Assembly (NCBI GenBank): GCA_016786465.1 | Contig: JAEUWC010000008.1 | Span: 62,001-126,000 of the forward strand | Direction of reading: 5' to 3' | Source: Bdellovibrionales bacterium | GTDB lineage: Bacteria > Bdellovibrionota > UBA1018 | Length of the DNA stretch: 64,000 nucleotides | Part shown: piece after piece, positions 8,577 through 16,568 of the stretch | Position numbering within the stretch: position 1 is the stretch's first letter | Layout: each line of letters starts with the position of its first letter | The notes under the pieces: generated by a model | Seen by the model: only the letters and a program-made list of their open reading frames with translations | What the model was told of the DNA's origin: nothing | Database searches by the model: none | Program-made: the position numbers and the translations under genes

Positions 8577-9068
8577 ATGAAAACGAACTTGAAGCAGAAG
8601 TTGAAAAGCAAAGCGCCCACCCTGGCGTGGCTTTGGTTTTCTTGTGGAGCAACGGCTTCGGTGACTGCACTTTCGCTTTCATCGGCATCCCTGCCGCAGT
8701 CCGGACGTGTGACGGACGACACCGCCATTTATCAGAACCTGTCAGAAATTCGCGCCAAGCGCGATCACAAGCCCAATTTTGATTCCGACATCAATAGCCT
8801 GGCAGCGATGGAAAGCTCTCATCGCGAAAGTCAAAGCCGTTTGAAGTCCGATCTTGAAAAGTCACGCAAGCGTTCTGAAATGAAACGTGCGCGCGCTGAA
8901 CGACGCAGCAAAAAGTCTTCGAAGCGCGTCGCTGGACGCAAAGATCGCGTTCGCACAAGCCAAGCCCGTCCGCTTCACAGCCTAGACGGAGAAAAAATGG
9001 CGCGGGTGATGTCACCGCTGAAACGAATTGAAGAAACCAAATACGTACCGACCCGTGGGGCCCGGTAA
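8577..9068 (+). CDS. Small basic membrane-anchored or exported protein
   Basis: I chose the ATG at 8577, 6 nt after AGGAG, over a longer upstream start because it lies just downstream of a sigma-54 promoter and gives a proper N-terminus. That N-terminus is K-rich followed by a hydrophobic segment (L-A-W-L-W-F-S-C-G-A-T-A-S-V-T-A-L). The remaining about 125 residues are very rich in Arg, Lys, Ser and Glu, with a run of R-A-E-R-R-S-K-K-S-S-K-R, and are probably extended or coiled. The family is unknown. The basic tail could bind nucleic acid, peptidoglycan or acidic lipids, but nothing here decides between them. The next exported gene follows 14 nt later. Confidence 0.6.
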   Translation: MKTNLKQKLKSKAPTLAWLWFSCGATASVTALSLSSASLPQSGRVTDDTAIYQNLSEIRAKRDHKPNFDSDINSLAAMESSHRESQSRLKSDLEKSRKRSEMKRARAERRSKKSSKRVAGRKDRVRTSQARPLHSLDGEKMARVMSPLKRIEETKYVPTRGAR

Positions 9069-9082
9069 ATTCAAGAGGTCTT

Positions 9083-9523
9083 ATGAAAAAAATCGTAACC
9101 GCATGTCTTTTAAGTCTTTCAATCGCGCAGACTGCGATGGCCCATTCAGGTGAACACAGCATCGTTTACAACGGATCGGAACTTCAGACGATGATCGAAC
9201 GCGTTTCAAAAGCTTTGATGGATGAAAAGCTGATTTCTCAGCCCCTGGAAGTCACCCGCGACAAGCGCTTCCCGCGCGCCGATCAATGGACCGTTCAATT
9301 CACGACGTCGGGCAAGAAGTTCTGCGACGACGGCTACTACAAGCCCCTGATCCTTTGGACCGGCACCATGCATGAAGAAGCGAAGCTATTGATCGAAGAA
9401 ATGAACATGGGCATCAAGCAGATCGCCTTCGTTGATTTTTCAAGCTACACCAACAGTCTGGACAAGAAGAGAATTTCAATGTCTTTCGTGTACGGCATCC
9501 CGAAGGAATGCGCGACTCCGTAG
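9083..9523 (+). CDS. Exported protein, unknown function
   Basis: The signal peptide is clear: MKK, a hydrophobic core and A-M-A followed by a short His-containing mature N-terminus (H-S-G-E-H-S). The mature protein of about 125 residues has two cysteines (F-C-D-D-G and K-E-C-A-T) that could form a disulfide. No family is recognised. It lies 14 nt after the sigma-54-controlled small basic protein gene and is probably expressed with it. Its stop directly abuts that of the convergent downstream gene with no intergenic sequence. Confidence 0.6.
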   Translation: MKKIVTACLLSLSIAQTAMAHSGEHSIVYNGSELQTMIERVSKALMDEKLISQPLEVTRDKRFPRADQWTVQFTTSGKKFCDDGYYKPLILWTGTMHEEAKLLIEEMNMGIKQIAFVDFSSYTNSLDKKRISMSFVYGIPKECATP

Positions 9524-9922
9524 TCACTTCTTTTGATGGTGCTCTAGGCCAGCTTCCGTGAACGCATCCATATCGGCTTGCGTGAAGGGAAGATCAGCCC
9601 AGCGCTTGGCGTCTCGGATCAGCATCACCGGGCTTTTTTCTTCCGCCGACCACTTGCCGACCATCTTTTTGAATTCGGCTTCGGGATCAAGCCCCGGTTT
9701 CAGTTCGACCTGCTTAAGCATGATTCGAATCGATTCCTGCTTGAATTTGTAGACGACCGTCATCAAATCCTGGTGCCGAACCGGGTCGTTTTTCAGGCCA
9801 GGGTAGATGCAAAGTTCGATGGAATAAAGGTCGGTGTCGAAGACCTTCTTCCGCGCCAGGACTTCGCCTTGAATTCTAAAGTCTTCTTTCAGGTGTCCGC
9901 CGACGATATCGTGTGTCGCCAT
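9524..9922 (-). CDS. Conserved-looking hypothetical protein
   Basis: The sequence starting M-A-T-H-D-I-V has no signal peptide. It contains a beta-strand-rich first half (K-V-F-D-T-D-L-Y-S-I-E-L-C-I-Y) and a helical C-terminal half ending in A-G-L-E-H-H-Q-K-K. The pattern of a short strand, K-K-x-F-D-x-D-L-Y and a later helical segment faintly recalls chalcone-isomerase-like proteins, but I do not claim that. The start could also be 30 nt upstream at 9952; neither has a good ribosome binding site. It stands alone between the convergent exported protein and a divergent membrane gene. Confidence 0.5.
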   Translation of the reverse strand: MATHDIVGGHLKEDFRIQGEVLARKKVFDTDLYSIELCIYPGLKNDPVRHQDLMTVVYKFKQESIRIMLKQVELKPGLDPEAEFKKMVGKWSAEEKSPVMLIRDAKRWADLPFTQADMDAFTEAGLEHHQKK

Positions 9923-10007
9923 GGGGTAAAAAGATAGCAGGACAGGGACCATTTGACGAACTGTTTCCGTTCACGCACGCGGTCAGCTAGACTCAGGAAT
10001 GAAAAGC

Positions 10008-10451
10008 ATGCGTGCGCAAGAAAACTGGATAGCCGGTATTTTTCTGTTTTTGGGAAGTTTCGGTTCGATCGGTCTTTGGATGCCTTCGTTTCTGAACGAA
10101 AAGCTTTCCTGGATGACCGTCGAAGCGGGGATTTCTCCGCTTCCGCATGTGTATACTGGAAACGGAAAGACTGAATATTACCGAAATCGTTTCGAAATTC
10201 AGCTTGGTCAGCAGTCTTGGCGCCTGACGTCGAAATCCATACGCGATCGCGGGTTGTCAGGGCTTCGGCTTCGGGCTTGGGTCTATGCGCCGCTGGCCTT
10301 TTCTTTGGGTTCCGAAAATCCGGGTCAGATGCAAAAGTGGGCGCAGACCACTTGCCAACTGCTGAGCCAACCCGAACCTGATCTGAAATTAGGCGCATGG
10401 GATCAAGCCACCGGTCAATTGCTTCGTTCTTGGGGGTTTCAGTGTCCCTAA
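10008..10451 (+). CDS. Membrane-anchored protein, unknown function
   Basis: One N-terminal hydrophobic helix (I-A-G-I-F-L-F-L-G-S-F-G-S-I-G-L-W) is followed by about 110 residues presumably outside the membrane, ending in a cysteine near the C-terminus (G-F-Q-C-P). I prefer the second ATG (10008) because AGGA at 9995-9998 is 9 nt before it, while the first ATG (9999) directly abuts that motif. The gene overlaps the following polytopic membrane protein gene by 10 nt, so the two products are probably coupled and may form a complex. The family is not recognised. Confidence 0.55.
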   Translation: MRAQENWIAGIFLFLGSFGSIGLWMPSFLNEKLSWMTVEAGISPLPHVYTGNGKTEYYRNRFEIQLGQQSWRLTSKSIRDRGLSGLRLRAWVYAPLAFSLGSENPGQMQKWAQTTCQLLSQPEPDLKLGAWDQATGQLLRSWGFQCP

Positions 10452-11236
10452 AGCAGACTTCCCGGTGGATCCGAAGATTTCAGATTTTGGCGTTTGGGGT
10501 GATCGTTTTTCCAGTGCTTTGGGATCCGCGCGCTTATCTGGAAACGAAGATCGATCCCAACCTGAATCCGGGGAATTTTTTTCGAACCATCGCTGCGTTG
10601 AATCCCTTGCGGCACTTGGAACTGACGGTCTTTGGCTTGGTTGCCTGGATCCTGTTGGCTTTGACTCTGGCCACGTTATCTTTAAGACGATCCTTCAAGG
10701 CGCTTTGCATTTTGTCTTGGGTCATGTGGCTTTGCTTAGTGGACCTTCACGGATCGATTCACGATGTTTCAATTGGCTTTATGGGCTGGATGATGGCCGT
10801 CATGGCCTGGATGCACCCCGACGACCGCGACTATGGAAAAAAGCAAAAGGCCATGGCCCCAGTTGCGCTATGGGTTTTTGGCCTGACTTACACGGCAAGT
10901 GGCCTAACCAAGTGGATCTATGGCCCCAGTTGGGGTAGCGGTCACGCTTTTCGATTCATCTTGGAAAACGACCTTTTTGTCCGACCGCTTTTTTCCGGGA
11001 AGATCCCCGACGAATGGCACGCGGTGTTTCAAGTTTTGACTTGGGGTGCGCTAGGCGTGGAAGTCTTGGCGCTTCCTGGGGTGCTTTGGGTCAGGACACG
11101 AAAAGCGACCTGGGTAGCGCTGACGGCCCTTCAGTTGGGTCTGGCTGCGATTTTTGATTTTGGTTCGCTAAACTTTGTGCTTTTGGTTTTTCATCTTTGG
11201 GTCGCTGACTTGCAGAATTGGGCCAAGGCCAGATAA
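10442..11236 (+). CDS. Polytopic membrane protein, HTTM-like
   Basis: About six to seven hydrophobic helices are spread over 264 residues. A membrane-embedded H-L-E-L segment, D-L-H-G-S-I-H-D and W-M-H-P-D-D-R-D-Y are reminiscent of HTTM-domain (vitamin-K-carboxylase-like) proteins, but this is a weak family call. I placed the start at the GTG at 10442 (G-rich sequence about 5 nt upstream), overlapping the end of the preceding gene. The longer frame from 10397 would read through 50 nt of that gene. The downstream neighbour is mtgA, 11 nt later, so this may be an envelope-assembly operon. Confidence 0.55.
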   Translation: MSLKQTSRWIRRFQILAFGVIVFPVLWDPRAYLETKIDPNLNPGNFFRTIAALNPLRHLELTVFGLVAWILLALTLATLSLRRSFKALCILSWVMWLCLVDLHGSIHDVSIGFMGWMMAVMAWMHPDDRDYGKKQKAMAPVALWVFGLTYTASGLTKWIYGPSWGSGHAFRFILENDLFVRPLFSGKIPDEWHAVFQVLTWGALGVEVLALPGVLWVRTRKATWVALTALQLGLAAIFDFGSLNFVLLVFHLWVADLQNWAKAR

Positions 11237-11247
11237 ACTGGTCGAAC

Positions 11248-12108
11248 ATGCCCCCCAAGGTTCCAGCCGGATTTCAAGATCAACTTGCGGTATTCAAGCT
11301 TCGCGCATTGCGGATCATCACTTGGCCGTGGCGTGCGTTTCGCAAGATTTGCTATTACGTCGGCTTGATCGTCGTCATCATCGGATTCATTCTGTCGCTG
11401 ATCGGGTTTCATTTTTTTTCGACGCTGCCCAAGATTGAAGCTTTGAAGTTTGAAGACTTCAAAGCGATGGCCCAAAAGCGAACCAGTGAAAGAAGACAGG
11501 GCAAGGGACCTAAGCCTGTTTGGATCCCGATTTCAAAAGTCAGCAAACCTTACTTGTATTCGATTGTGACCAGTGAAGACGCTCAGTTCTTCGATCACGA
11601 CGGAATTGAATTGGATTCGATTGTGGCTTCTAGCTTGAACAATCTTCGAAAGCGCAAAGTCGAATCAGGGGCCAGCACTTTAAGCCAGCAGGTGGTGAAG
11701 AATATTTTTCTGACCCCCGAACGAACGATTTCCAGAAAACTTCGCGAACTGGTTTTGACCACACGAATGGAAGAACGTCTTTCGAAGAATGAAATTTTGG
11801 AATTGTATCTGAACCTGATCGAAGTCGGCCCGGATATGTACGGAATTGGGGTGGCCGCAGAATATTACTTTCGCAAGAAGCCTTCGGAAATCAACGCGGC
11901 CGAAGGGGCGTTCATCGCGCTGATGCTTCCTTCGCCGCGGAAGTTTCATTACATGCTTTTTGAAAACCGGAATCTGCCCAGGGATAAAGCCAGAAAACTT
12001 CGTCGCGTTTTAAGCGATCTTCTGGTGCAGGATTTCATCACCCACCAGCAGTACCGCGAATACATCCGATACCCCTTTTTCAAGTACGCACCCAAGGCAA
12101 TCAAGTAG
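11248..12108 (+). CDS. mtgA: Monofunctional peptidoglycan glycosyltransferase (GT51)
   Basis: The protein has one N-terminal transmembrane helix (Y-V-G-L-I-V-V-I-I-G-F-I-L-S-L-I-G-F) and a GT51 domain. The family motifs are present in order: S-E-D-A-Q-F-F-D-H-D-G (catalytic Glu), G-A-S-T-L-S-Q-Q-V-V-K-N, R-K-L-R-E-L-V-L-T-T-R-M-E, K-N-E-I-L-E-L-Y-L-N and A-E-G-A-F-I-A-L-M-L-P-S-P. There is no transpeptidase domain, as in MtgA. The enzyme polymerises lipid II into glycan strands on the periplasmic face. The ATG at 11248 is used rather than an upstream TTG, since it follows the previous stop and gives the usual short cytoplasmic tail. Confidence 0.88.
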   Translation: MPPKVPAGFQDQLAVFKLRALRIITWPWRAFRKICYYVGLIVVIIGFILSLIGFHFFSTLPKIEALKFEDFKAMAQKRTSERRQGKGPKPVWIPISKVSKPYLYSIVTSEDAQFFDHDGIELDSIVASSLNNLRKRKVESGASTLSQQVVKNIFLTPERTISRKLRELVLTTRMEERLSKNEILELYLNLIEVGPDMYGIGVAAEYYFRKKPSEINAAEGAFIALMLPSPRKFHYMLFENRNLPRDKARKLRRVLSDLLVQDFITHQQYREYIRYPFFKYAPKAIK

Positions 12109-12116
12109 GTCTTCAT

Positions 12117-12153
12117 ATTGACGTGATGCGTCAATTCAGTGATTTCAATCACT
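12117..12153. repeat. Two adjacent perfect inverted repeats
   Basis: ATTGACG (12117-12123) and CGTCAAT (12129-12135) flank 5 nt. AGTGATT (12138-12144) and AATCACT (12147-12153) flank 2 nt. Both lie between the mtgA stop and the next exported gene, about 60-95 nt before that gene's start. They are too AT-rich and lack T-runs for terminators, so they look more like two operator sites. No known regulator site is matched exactly. Confidence 0.4.
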
Positions 12154-12212
12154 TGTAAATCCGATCCCGATGAGCTCGATTAATTCCTGACTTTGCCGAT
12201 AAGGTAATGGCT

Positions 12213-12647
12213 ATGGTTTATTTTAAATGGGTTGGAACTTTGGGGTGGGTGCTCGGGGCTTTTCAAGTGACCGCGGGGTGGGCTGCTTCAAGACCCGACC
12301 AAACGGTCTGTCTGACTATGATGTCGGCGTCCCATTCGATGGCCTTTGCGGCCACCGTTCTTCAGGACAAGAAAGAAAGAACCCCTGCCAGCGAAAAGCG
12401 ATCGCCTGAAGCCTGCCAAAAGGATGCGGAAAAAGTCACTGATCTGGCACTGGATTTTTCAAAGATCCCCGGACCCTGCCAAAACATGATGGTCACGGAT
12501 ATTAAGAAAGAGAATCGAAAGCTTCTTCGCAAGATGGCCAGCCTGCCGTCAGGACAGGTGGCCAATCCAATGAAGAACGAAACATTAGCCGCATATACTT
12601 CTAGATTGATGAAGGCACGTTACTGGGAACAATGCGTGGGTAAATAA
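12213..12647 (+). CDS. Exported four-cysteine protein
   Basis: A signal peptide (hydrophobic V-L-G-A-F-Q-V-T-A, then G-W-A-A) is followed by a mature part of about 115 residues with four cysteines: T-V-C-L, E-A-C-Q, G-P-C-Q and E-Q-C-V. They are evenly spread and could form two disulfides. I chose the second of two ATGs (12213) because AAGG is 8 nt upstream of it and only 2 nt from the first. The gene ends 16 nt before the peroxiredoxin-kinase fusion gene and is almost certainly in the same transcript, which makes it a candidate redox or sensory partner. The family is not recognised. Confidence 0.6.
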   Translation: MVYFKWVGTLGWVLGAFQVTAGWAASRPDQTVCLTMMSASHSMAFAATVLQDKKERTPASEKRSPEACQKDAEKVTDLALDFSKIPGPCQNMMVTDIKKENRKLLRKMASLPSGQVANPMKNETLAAYTSRLMKARYWEQCVGK

Positions 12648-12663
12648 CCTCGGGGGGATAGGG

Positions 12664-15021
12664 ATGAACTTTTGGTTTAAAATCCACAAAGTCGTTCAGC
12701 GCTATTTTCCAATTCCCGCGTACTTGACGCTTTTGGGACTGACGATCCTATCGTTTTATCGCCTGGCTTTAGGTCCGGCCTTGGAATGGAGTGGGCCGGT
12801 TCTGGTGACTTATCCCTTCTGCGTCCTGACCCTTCGAATCCAGATCTTTAAAGATACGCTTCGAACGGAACGGGGTTCGTACCTGGCTTTTGCTGGGGCG
12901 GGATCGCTTTTCGCCGTGGTGTATTCGTGGGGTTTTTCGACAGGGTTTTCAGAAGCCGTTCAAGTCGCGCTTTTGGGCGCGTTTATCGCGATTTTCGATA
13001 CCTTTGCGTACAACTTTCTGCAGGCCAAATCCGAAGAATCCGTATTGGCACCGGGAAAAGTCTTTCCGGACTTCATGCTGAAAGACGCCACGGGGCGTGT
13101 TGTGAAAACCTATGATCTGATGCCGGGACCGGCATTGGTGCTTTTTATTCGTGGCAACTGGTGCCCGCTTTGCATGGCACAGGTCAAAGAAGTCGCTGGT
13201 GCTTATCGCGAACTGGATGATCGTGCGGTTTCAGTTCTGATCATCAGCAGTCAACGTCAAGAAATGTCCGAACAGCTAGCCGCCAGTCACAAAGTCCCTT
13301 TCAAATTCTTAGTCGACGAAGATCTGAAACTGGCCAGTGCGTTAAAACTAGTTCACAAAAACGGCGTGCCCATCGGTCTTTCGCGTTCTAAATACGGTTC
13401 TGATACGATTTTTCCAACCGCGATCATCACCAATGAAAAGCGCGAAGTGATTTACATCGATCAAACCGATGACGTGACGATTCGACCAGAACCCGAAACT
13501 TTTCTAGCGGTCCTAGACGAATACAAAGTCAATCATCAGTTGGAACAAAAAGTTCAAGCCCGGACCCGTGATGTTCGCGACTTATTGGACAATATCGGCG
13601 AAGGATTCTTTAGCTTCGGGATGGACTATTCGATTCACAAAGAACGATCCAAAGCCTGCGACGAATTTTTTGGTGAAGAAATCAAGTACAAGGATCCGTT
13701 TGCCCTGGTTCGCGCCAAAGACATCCAAGGCGTGAAGTCGACCTTGGAAATGGTCTTTCTAGGTCAATGCGATTTTTCCATGATCGAAGAACTTTTGCCC
13801 AAAGACGTCACCCTGGGGGAAGGTCCGCTGGGGCAAGGTTCCAAGATCTATTCATTGAAGTACCGCTTTGTCACAAACGCCGAAAACTTAAAGGAATCAC
13901 GGGTCATCGTGATCGTCCGCGACGTCACAAAAGAAAGAATTCTGGCCGCGCAGTTTGCCGCAGAAGAAGAACTGAACAATATGATTGTTCGGGTTGCGAT
14001 TGACCGCGACGGATTCATCCAGCTTTTGGGCGATAGCCAGAAAATGATCCGTCAGATCCAGGAAGTTTTGCAAAGGGATCCAGCGAAAATCGATGTGAAT
14101 GAACTTTTTCGTCTGCTTCACACGATCAAGGGCGGAATGGGGATCTTTGGCCTAAAGAAAGTCGCGTCCGCTGCCCATACGCTTGAAGGCGAACTGGCCC
14201 AAGTTCGTTCCGGAAAGCAGGTGCTGACAGATTCGGTCCGCATCGCGCTTCAAGAAGGGATGATGACTCTTGAACATCGGCTGGATGAACAATTGGGTCA
14301 GCTTTCTAAGATCGTTCCACGCGAAGACCTTTCAAATGATGCCGAACCGGTATTCAAAGTTTCGTCTTCGCAAATCAACGCTTTGTCGCAGGACCTTTTG
14401 GCAAAAATTCCTAAAGAAGCCTGGGATGAAGTTCGTACAAGGATTGATGCTTTAAGAAAGCAGCCCCTGAAGAAAGCACTGAAGCGTCTGGTCAGTCTGG
14501 CCGAAGACTTGGCGCCGAAGCTAGATAAGTTTGTCAAAATCGAAGTCGAAGGCGATGAAGTTCCAGTGCTTCATGAAAAACTGGAATCGGTGTTTGGATC
14601 ACTGGTTCACTTGGTTCGGAATTCTTTGGACCATGGCCTAGAAACCCCGGACGCACGCGTGGCAGCAGGCAAGCCGGAAGAAGGAACGCTTCGCTTTGAA
14701 GCTTCTACAAGGGGTCGTGAACTGAAATTGATCATTCGCGACGATGGCGGCGGGGTTCGTGTCGCTGCCGTGAAGAAAGTCGCGTTGGCTAAGCAATTAG
14801 CAAGCCAGGAAGAACTGGAAAAAATGGAACCGGCAAAGGTGGTTGAATTGATCTTTTCGCCGGGCTTTTCAACCAAGACCGAAGTCACTGACGTTTCGGG
14901 GCGAGGCGTAGGGATGAACGCCGTCAAAGCAGCAGTGGAACAAGCTCACGGAAAAATTCAGATTCAAACCGAAGAAGGCAAGGGAACGACATTTGAAATC
15001 ACGCTTCCGGATGTCGCCTAG
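12664..15021 (+). CDS. Membrane histidine kinase: peroxiredoxin-like domain fused to Hpt and CheA-type ATPase
   Basis: Residues 1-125 form about four transmembrane helices. Residues about 135-300 are an AhpC/TSA-like thioredoxin-fold domain with the redox motif W-C-P-L-C (Cys167 and Cys170). A PAS-like stretch follows (about 300-440). An Hpt domain carries the phosphoacceptor His486 in L-L-H-T-I-K-G-G. The C-terminus is a CheA-type ATPase with N box H-L-V-R-N-S-L-D-H-G (about 648-657), G1 D-D-G-G-G (about 693-697) and G2 G-R-G-V-G-M (about 746-751). No CheW domain and no receiver are visible. I infer a kinase whose activity responds to thiol redox state or peroxide and that passes phosphate to a response regulator elsewhere. 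A four-cysteine exported protein precedes it. Confidence 0.8.
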   Translation: MNFWFKIHKVVQRYFPIPAYLTLLGLTILSFYRLALGPALEWSGPVLVTYPFCVLTLRIQIFKDTLRTERGSYLAFAGAGSLFAVVYSWGFSTGFSEAVQVALLGAFIAIFDTFAYNFLQAKSEESVLAPGKVFPDFMLKDATGRVVKTYDLMPGPALVLFIRGNWCPLCMAQVKEVAGAYRELDDRAVSVLIISSQRQEMSEQLAASHKVPFKFLVDEDLKLASALKLVHKNGVPIGLSRSKYGSDTIFPTAIITNEKREVIYIDQTDDVTIRPEPETFLAVLDEYKVNHQLEQKVQARTRDVRDLLDNIGEGFFSFGMDYSIHKERSKACDEFFGEEIKYKDPFALVRAKDIQGVKSTLEMVFLGQCDFSMIEELLPKDVTLGEGPLGQGSKIYSLKYRFVTNAENLKESRVIVIVRDVTKERILAAQFAAEEELNNMIVRVAIDRDGFIQLLGDSQKMIRQIQEVLQRDPAKIDVNELFRLLHTIKGGMGIFGLKKVASAAHTLEGELAQVRSGKQVLTDSVRIALQEGMMTLEHRLDEQLGQLSKIVPREDLSNDAEPVFKVSSSQINALSQDLLAKIPKEAWDEVRTRIDALRKQPLKKALKRLVSLAEDLAPKLDKFVKIEVEGDEVPVLHEKLESVFGSLVHLVRNSLDHGLETPDARVAAGKPEEGTLRFEASTRGRELKLIIRDDGGGVRVAAVKKVALAKQLASQEELEKMEPAKVVELIFSPGFSTKTEVTDVSGRGVGMNAVKAAVEQAHGKIQIQTEEGKGTTFEITLPDVA

Positions 15022-15038
15022 CCTTTTTTTTGGGCTAG
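15018..15038. terminator. Palindrome with T8 loop spanning two convergent stop codons
   Basis: CTAGCC (15018-15023) and GGCTAG (15033-15038) flank a loop of eight T and one G. Each arm carries the stop codon of one of the two convergent genes. The T-run lies in the loop, not after the stem, so this is not a standard intrinsic terminator; any termination role is a guess. Confidence 0.25.
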
Positions 15039-16135
15039 TTCTGAAACCAGTTCAAATTCTGAAATGGCGCGCCGAATTCAAACGGTTCGCCGATTCTAGG
15101 CGTGATCAGGTGCACCGACTTCGATCTGGCTGAAAGCGTGGCGCGCTGAATGGGTTCAGCCCACGCATGGTAGGAAAGATCAAAAGTAGCCCAGTGGACG
15201 GGCAGCATCGTTTTGGCTCCAAGATCCAAGTGCGCCTGAATGGCCGATTCAGGATCCATGTGAATATCTAGCCAGGTTTCGCCGTAAGCCCCAATCTTGA
15301 TCAGGCTTAGGTCAATGGGCCCTAGCTTCTTTGCGATTTCAGAAAAGTGTTTTGAATAACCCGTGTCCCCGCTGAAAAAGAAGGAATGTTTTGGGCCCTT
15401 GATTGTCCAAGACGCCCAAAGGGTGGAATTGTCCATTTTCTTTCGGCCCGAATAATGGCGGGTCGGCGTGCAATGAATTTCAATTCCCTTAATCCGAGTG
15501 CTTTCCCACCAGTCCATTTCCACGATTTGGTTTGGCGGAACCTTCCAGCGTTCAAGATGGGCACCGATTCCCAATCCCACGTAAAAAATGGTTCCGTCTT
15601 GCGAAAGCTTTGTGATCGTAGCCTGGTCCAAGTGGTCATAGTGGTCGTGTGAAATCACAACCGCGTCGATTCCGGTTAGGTTCTTCAGTTCAATTGGGGG
15701 AGCATGAAAACGCTTTGGGCCAATCCATTGAAACGGCGACACGCGTTCGGAAAGCACCGGGTCGGTCATCACGCGAACCCCGTCCACTTCGATCAGCACG
15801 GTGGCGTGGCCAAACCAGATTGCGCGAAGTCCGGGTGCAGGCTTGGATCTTAAGGTCTGCGCCGAAAGTGCCATCACGGGAATATCGACAATCGGATCGC
15901 GCGGGATTCCTTGATTGTACAATTTGAAGTTTTTCGAAATTGAATCATCAGTGTTTTGCTTGGGGCTATTTTCGAATCGCCCTTGCGCCCACTGTGGCGA
16001 TTTTTGCATTCGTGCCAAGCGTTCACCGTCAAAGCTTCCGCCAAAAGGGGGAAGTTGAAACACCCCATACGCCAAAACGACCAGCGCCGCGGTCAGTGCA
16101 AAGAAAACTTTCATTCTTTTGATGGCCTTTTTCAC
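15035..16135 (-). CDS. Metallo-beta-lactamase-fold hydrolase (NAPE-PLD/UlaG-like), membrane-anchored
   Basis: An N-terminal hydrophobic helix (V-F-F-A-L-T-A-A-L-V-V-L-A-Y-G-V-F) is followed by an MBL-fold domain. It has I-W-F-G-H-A-T-V-L-I-E, the metal motif S-H-D-H-Y-D-H-L-D, F-S-G-D-T-G-Y and L-P-V-H-W-A-T-F-D. This set is typical of the RomA/NAPE-hydrolysing phospholipase D group, which cleaves phosphodiester or related bonds with two metals. The start is a GTG that overlaps the upstream TGA (GTGA), so translation is coupled. It is third in a putative Fur-regulated operon. The real substrate (phospholipid, nucleotide or other) is not known. Confidence 0.8.
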   Translation of the reverse strand: MKKAIKRMKVFFALTAALVVLAYGVFQLPPFGGSFDGERLARMQKSPQWAQGRFENSPKQNTDDSISKNFKLYNQGIPRDPIVDIPVMALSAQTLRSKPAPGLRAIWFGHATVLIEVDGVRVMTDPVLSERVSPFQWIGPKRFHAPPIELKNLTGIDAVVISHDHYDHLDQATITKLSQDGTIFYVGLGIGAHLERWKVPPNQIVEMDWWESTRIKGIEIHCTPTRHYSGRKKMDNSTLWASWTIKGPKHSFFFSGDTGYSKHFSEIAKKLGPIDLSLIKIGAYGETWLDIHMDPESAIQAHLDLGAKTMLPVHWATFDLSYHAWAEPIQRATLSARSKSVHLITPRIGEPFEFGAPFQNLNWFQN

Positions 16136-16566
16136 AGCGAAATCGAAACCACGTGTTTATCGGCGCTATCGCCAAAGCCAACCAAGATGACTTCTAGCTT
16201 TTGGGTTTTCAAAAAATCGGCTTCTGGAAAAGTTTTCATCACTGATTTTGCTTCATTCACCGAAGTGACTAGCGGTTTGGGCAAAGACTTGCCCAGTTGA
16301 ATCCACTTCAATTGTTTTGGGGACGTGATGGCGGTCTTGCGATCTTTTGCATAAAGCTGGATGGAAACCTCACGGCCTTCTGGGGTTTTCCGAATGCTCC
16401 ATTCCGCTACGCCTTGAATTTCTGCGTCCTGACCTTTTTCGGCGTCTTTTGCGTGAATAATCGCAACAAGCTTTCCGCCCTTTGGTCCCAGGCCTTCGAT
16501 CGTGGGCCCGTGACCGGCGTCGTGACCGAAGGCTAGGCTGAAAAGCAAAAGGCCAAAAAGCCGCAC
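16132..16566 (-). CDS. Small exported His-containing protein
   Basis: A short hydrophobic N-terminus (L-F-G-L-L-L-F-S-L-A-F-G) precedes H-D-A-G-H-G, a possible metal-binding motif right after the likely cleavage site. The about 125-residue mature part is predicted to be mostly beta-strand and has no cysteine. The start is a GTG 2 nt after the DUF6607 gene, and the end overlaps the MBL-fold gene, so it is the middle gene of a tight three-gene operon. The family is not recognised. The operon's Fur-like box makes a role in metal handling plausible but unproven. Confidence 0.55.
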   Translation of the reverse strand: MRLFGLLLFSLAFGHDAGHGPTIEGLGPKGGKLVAIIHAKDAEKGQDAEIQGVAEWSIRKTPEGREVSIQLYAKDRKTAITSPKQLKWIQLGKSLPKPLVTSVNEAKSVMKTFPEADFLKTQKLEVILVGFGDSADKHVVSISL

Positions 16567-16568
16567 GA

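Noticed and set aside
9953-9993. Sigma-70 promoter TTGACG...TAGACT before the membrane-anchored gene at 10008
   Set aside because: The spacing of 29 nt is far too long.
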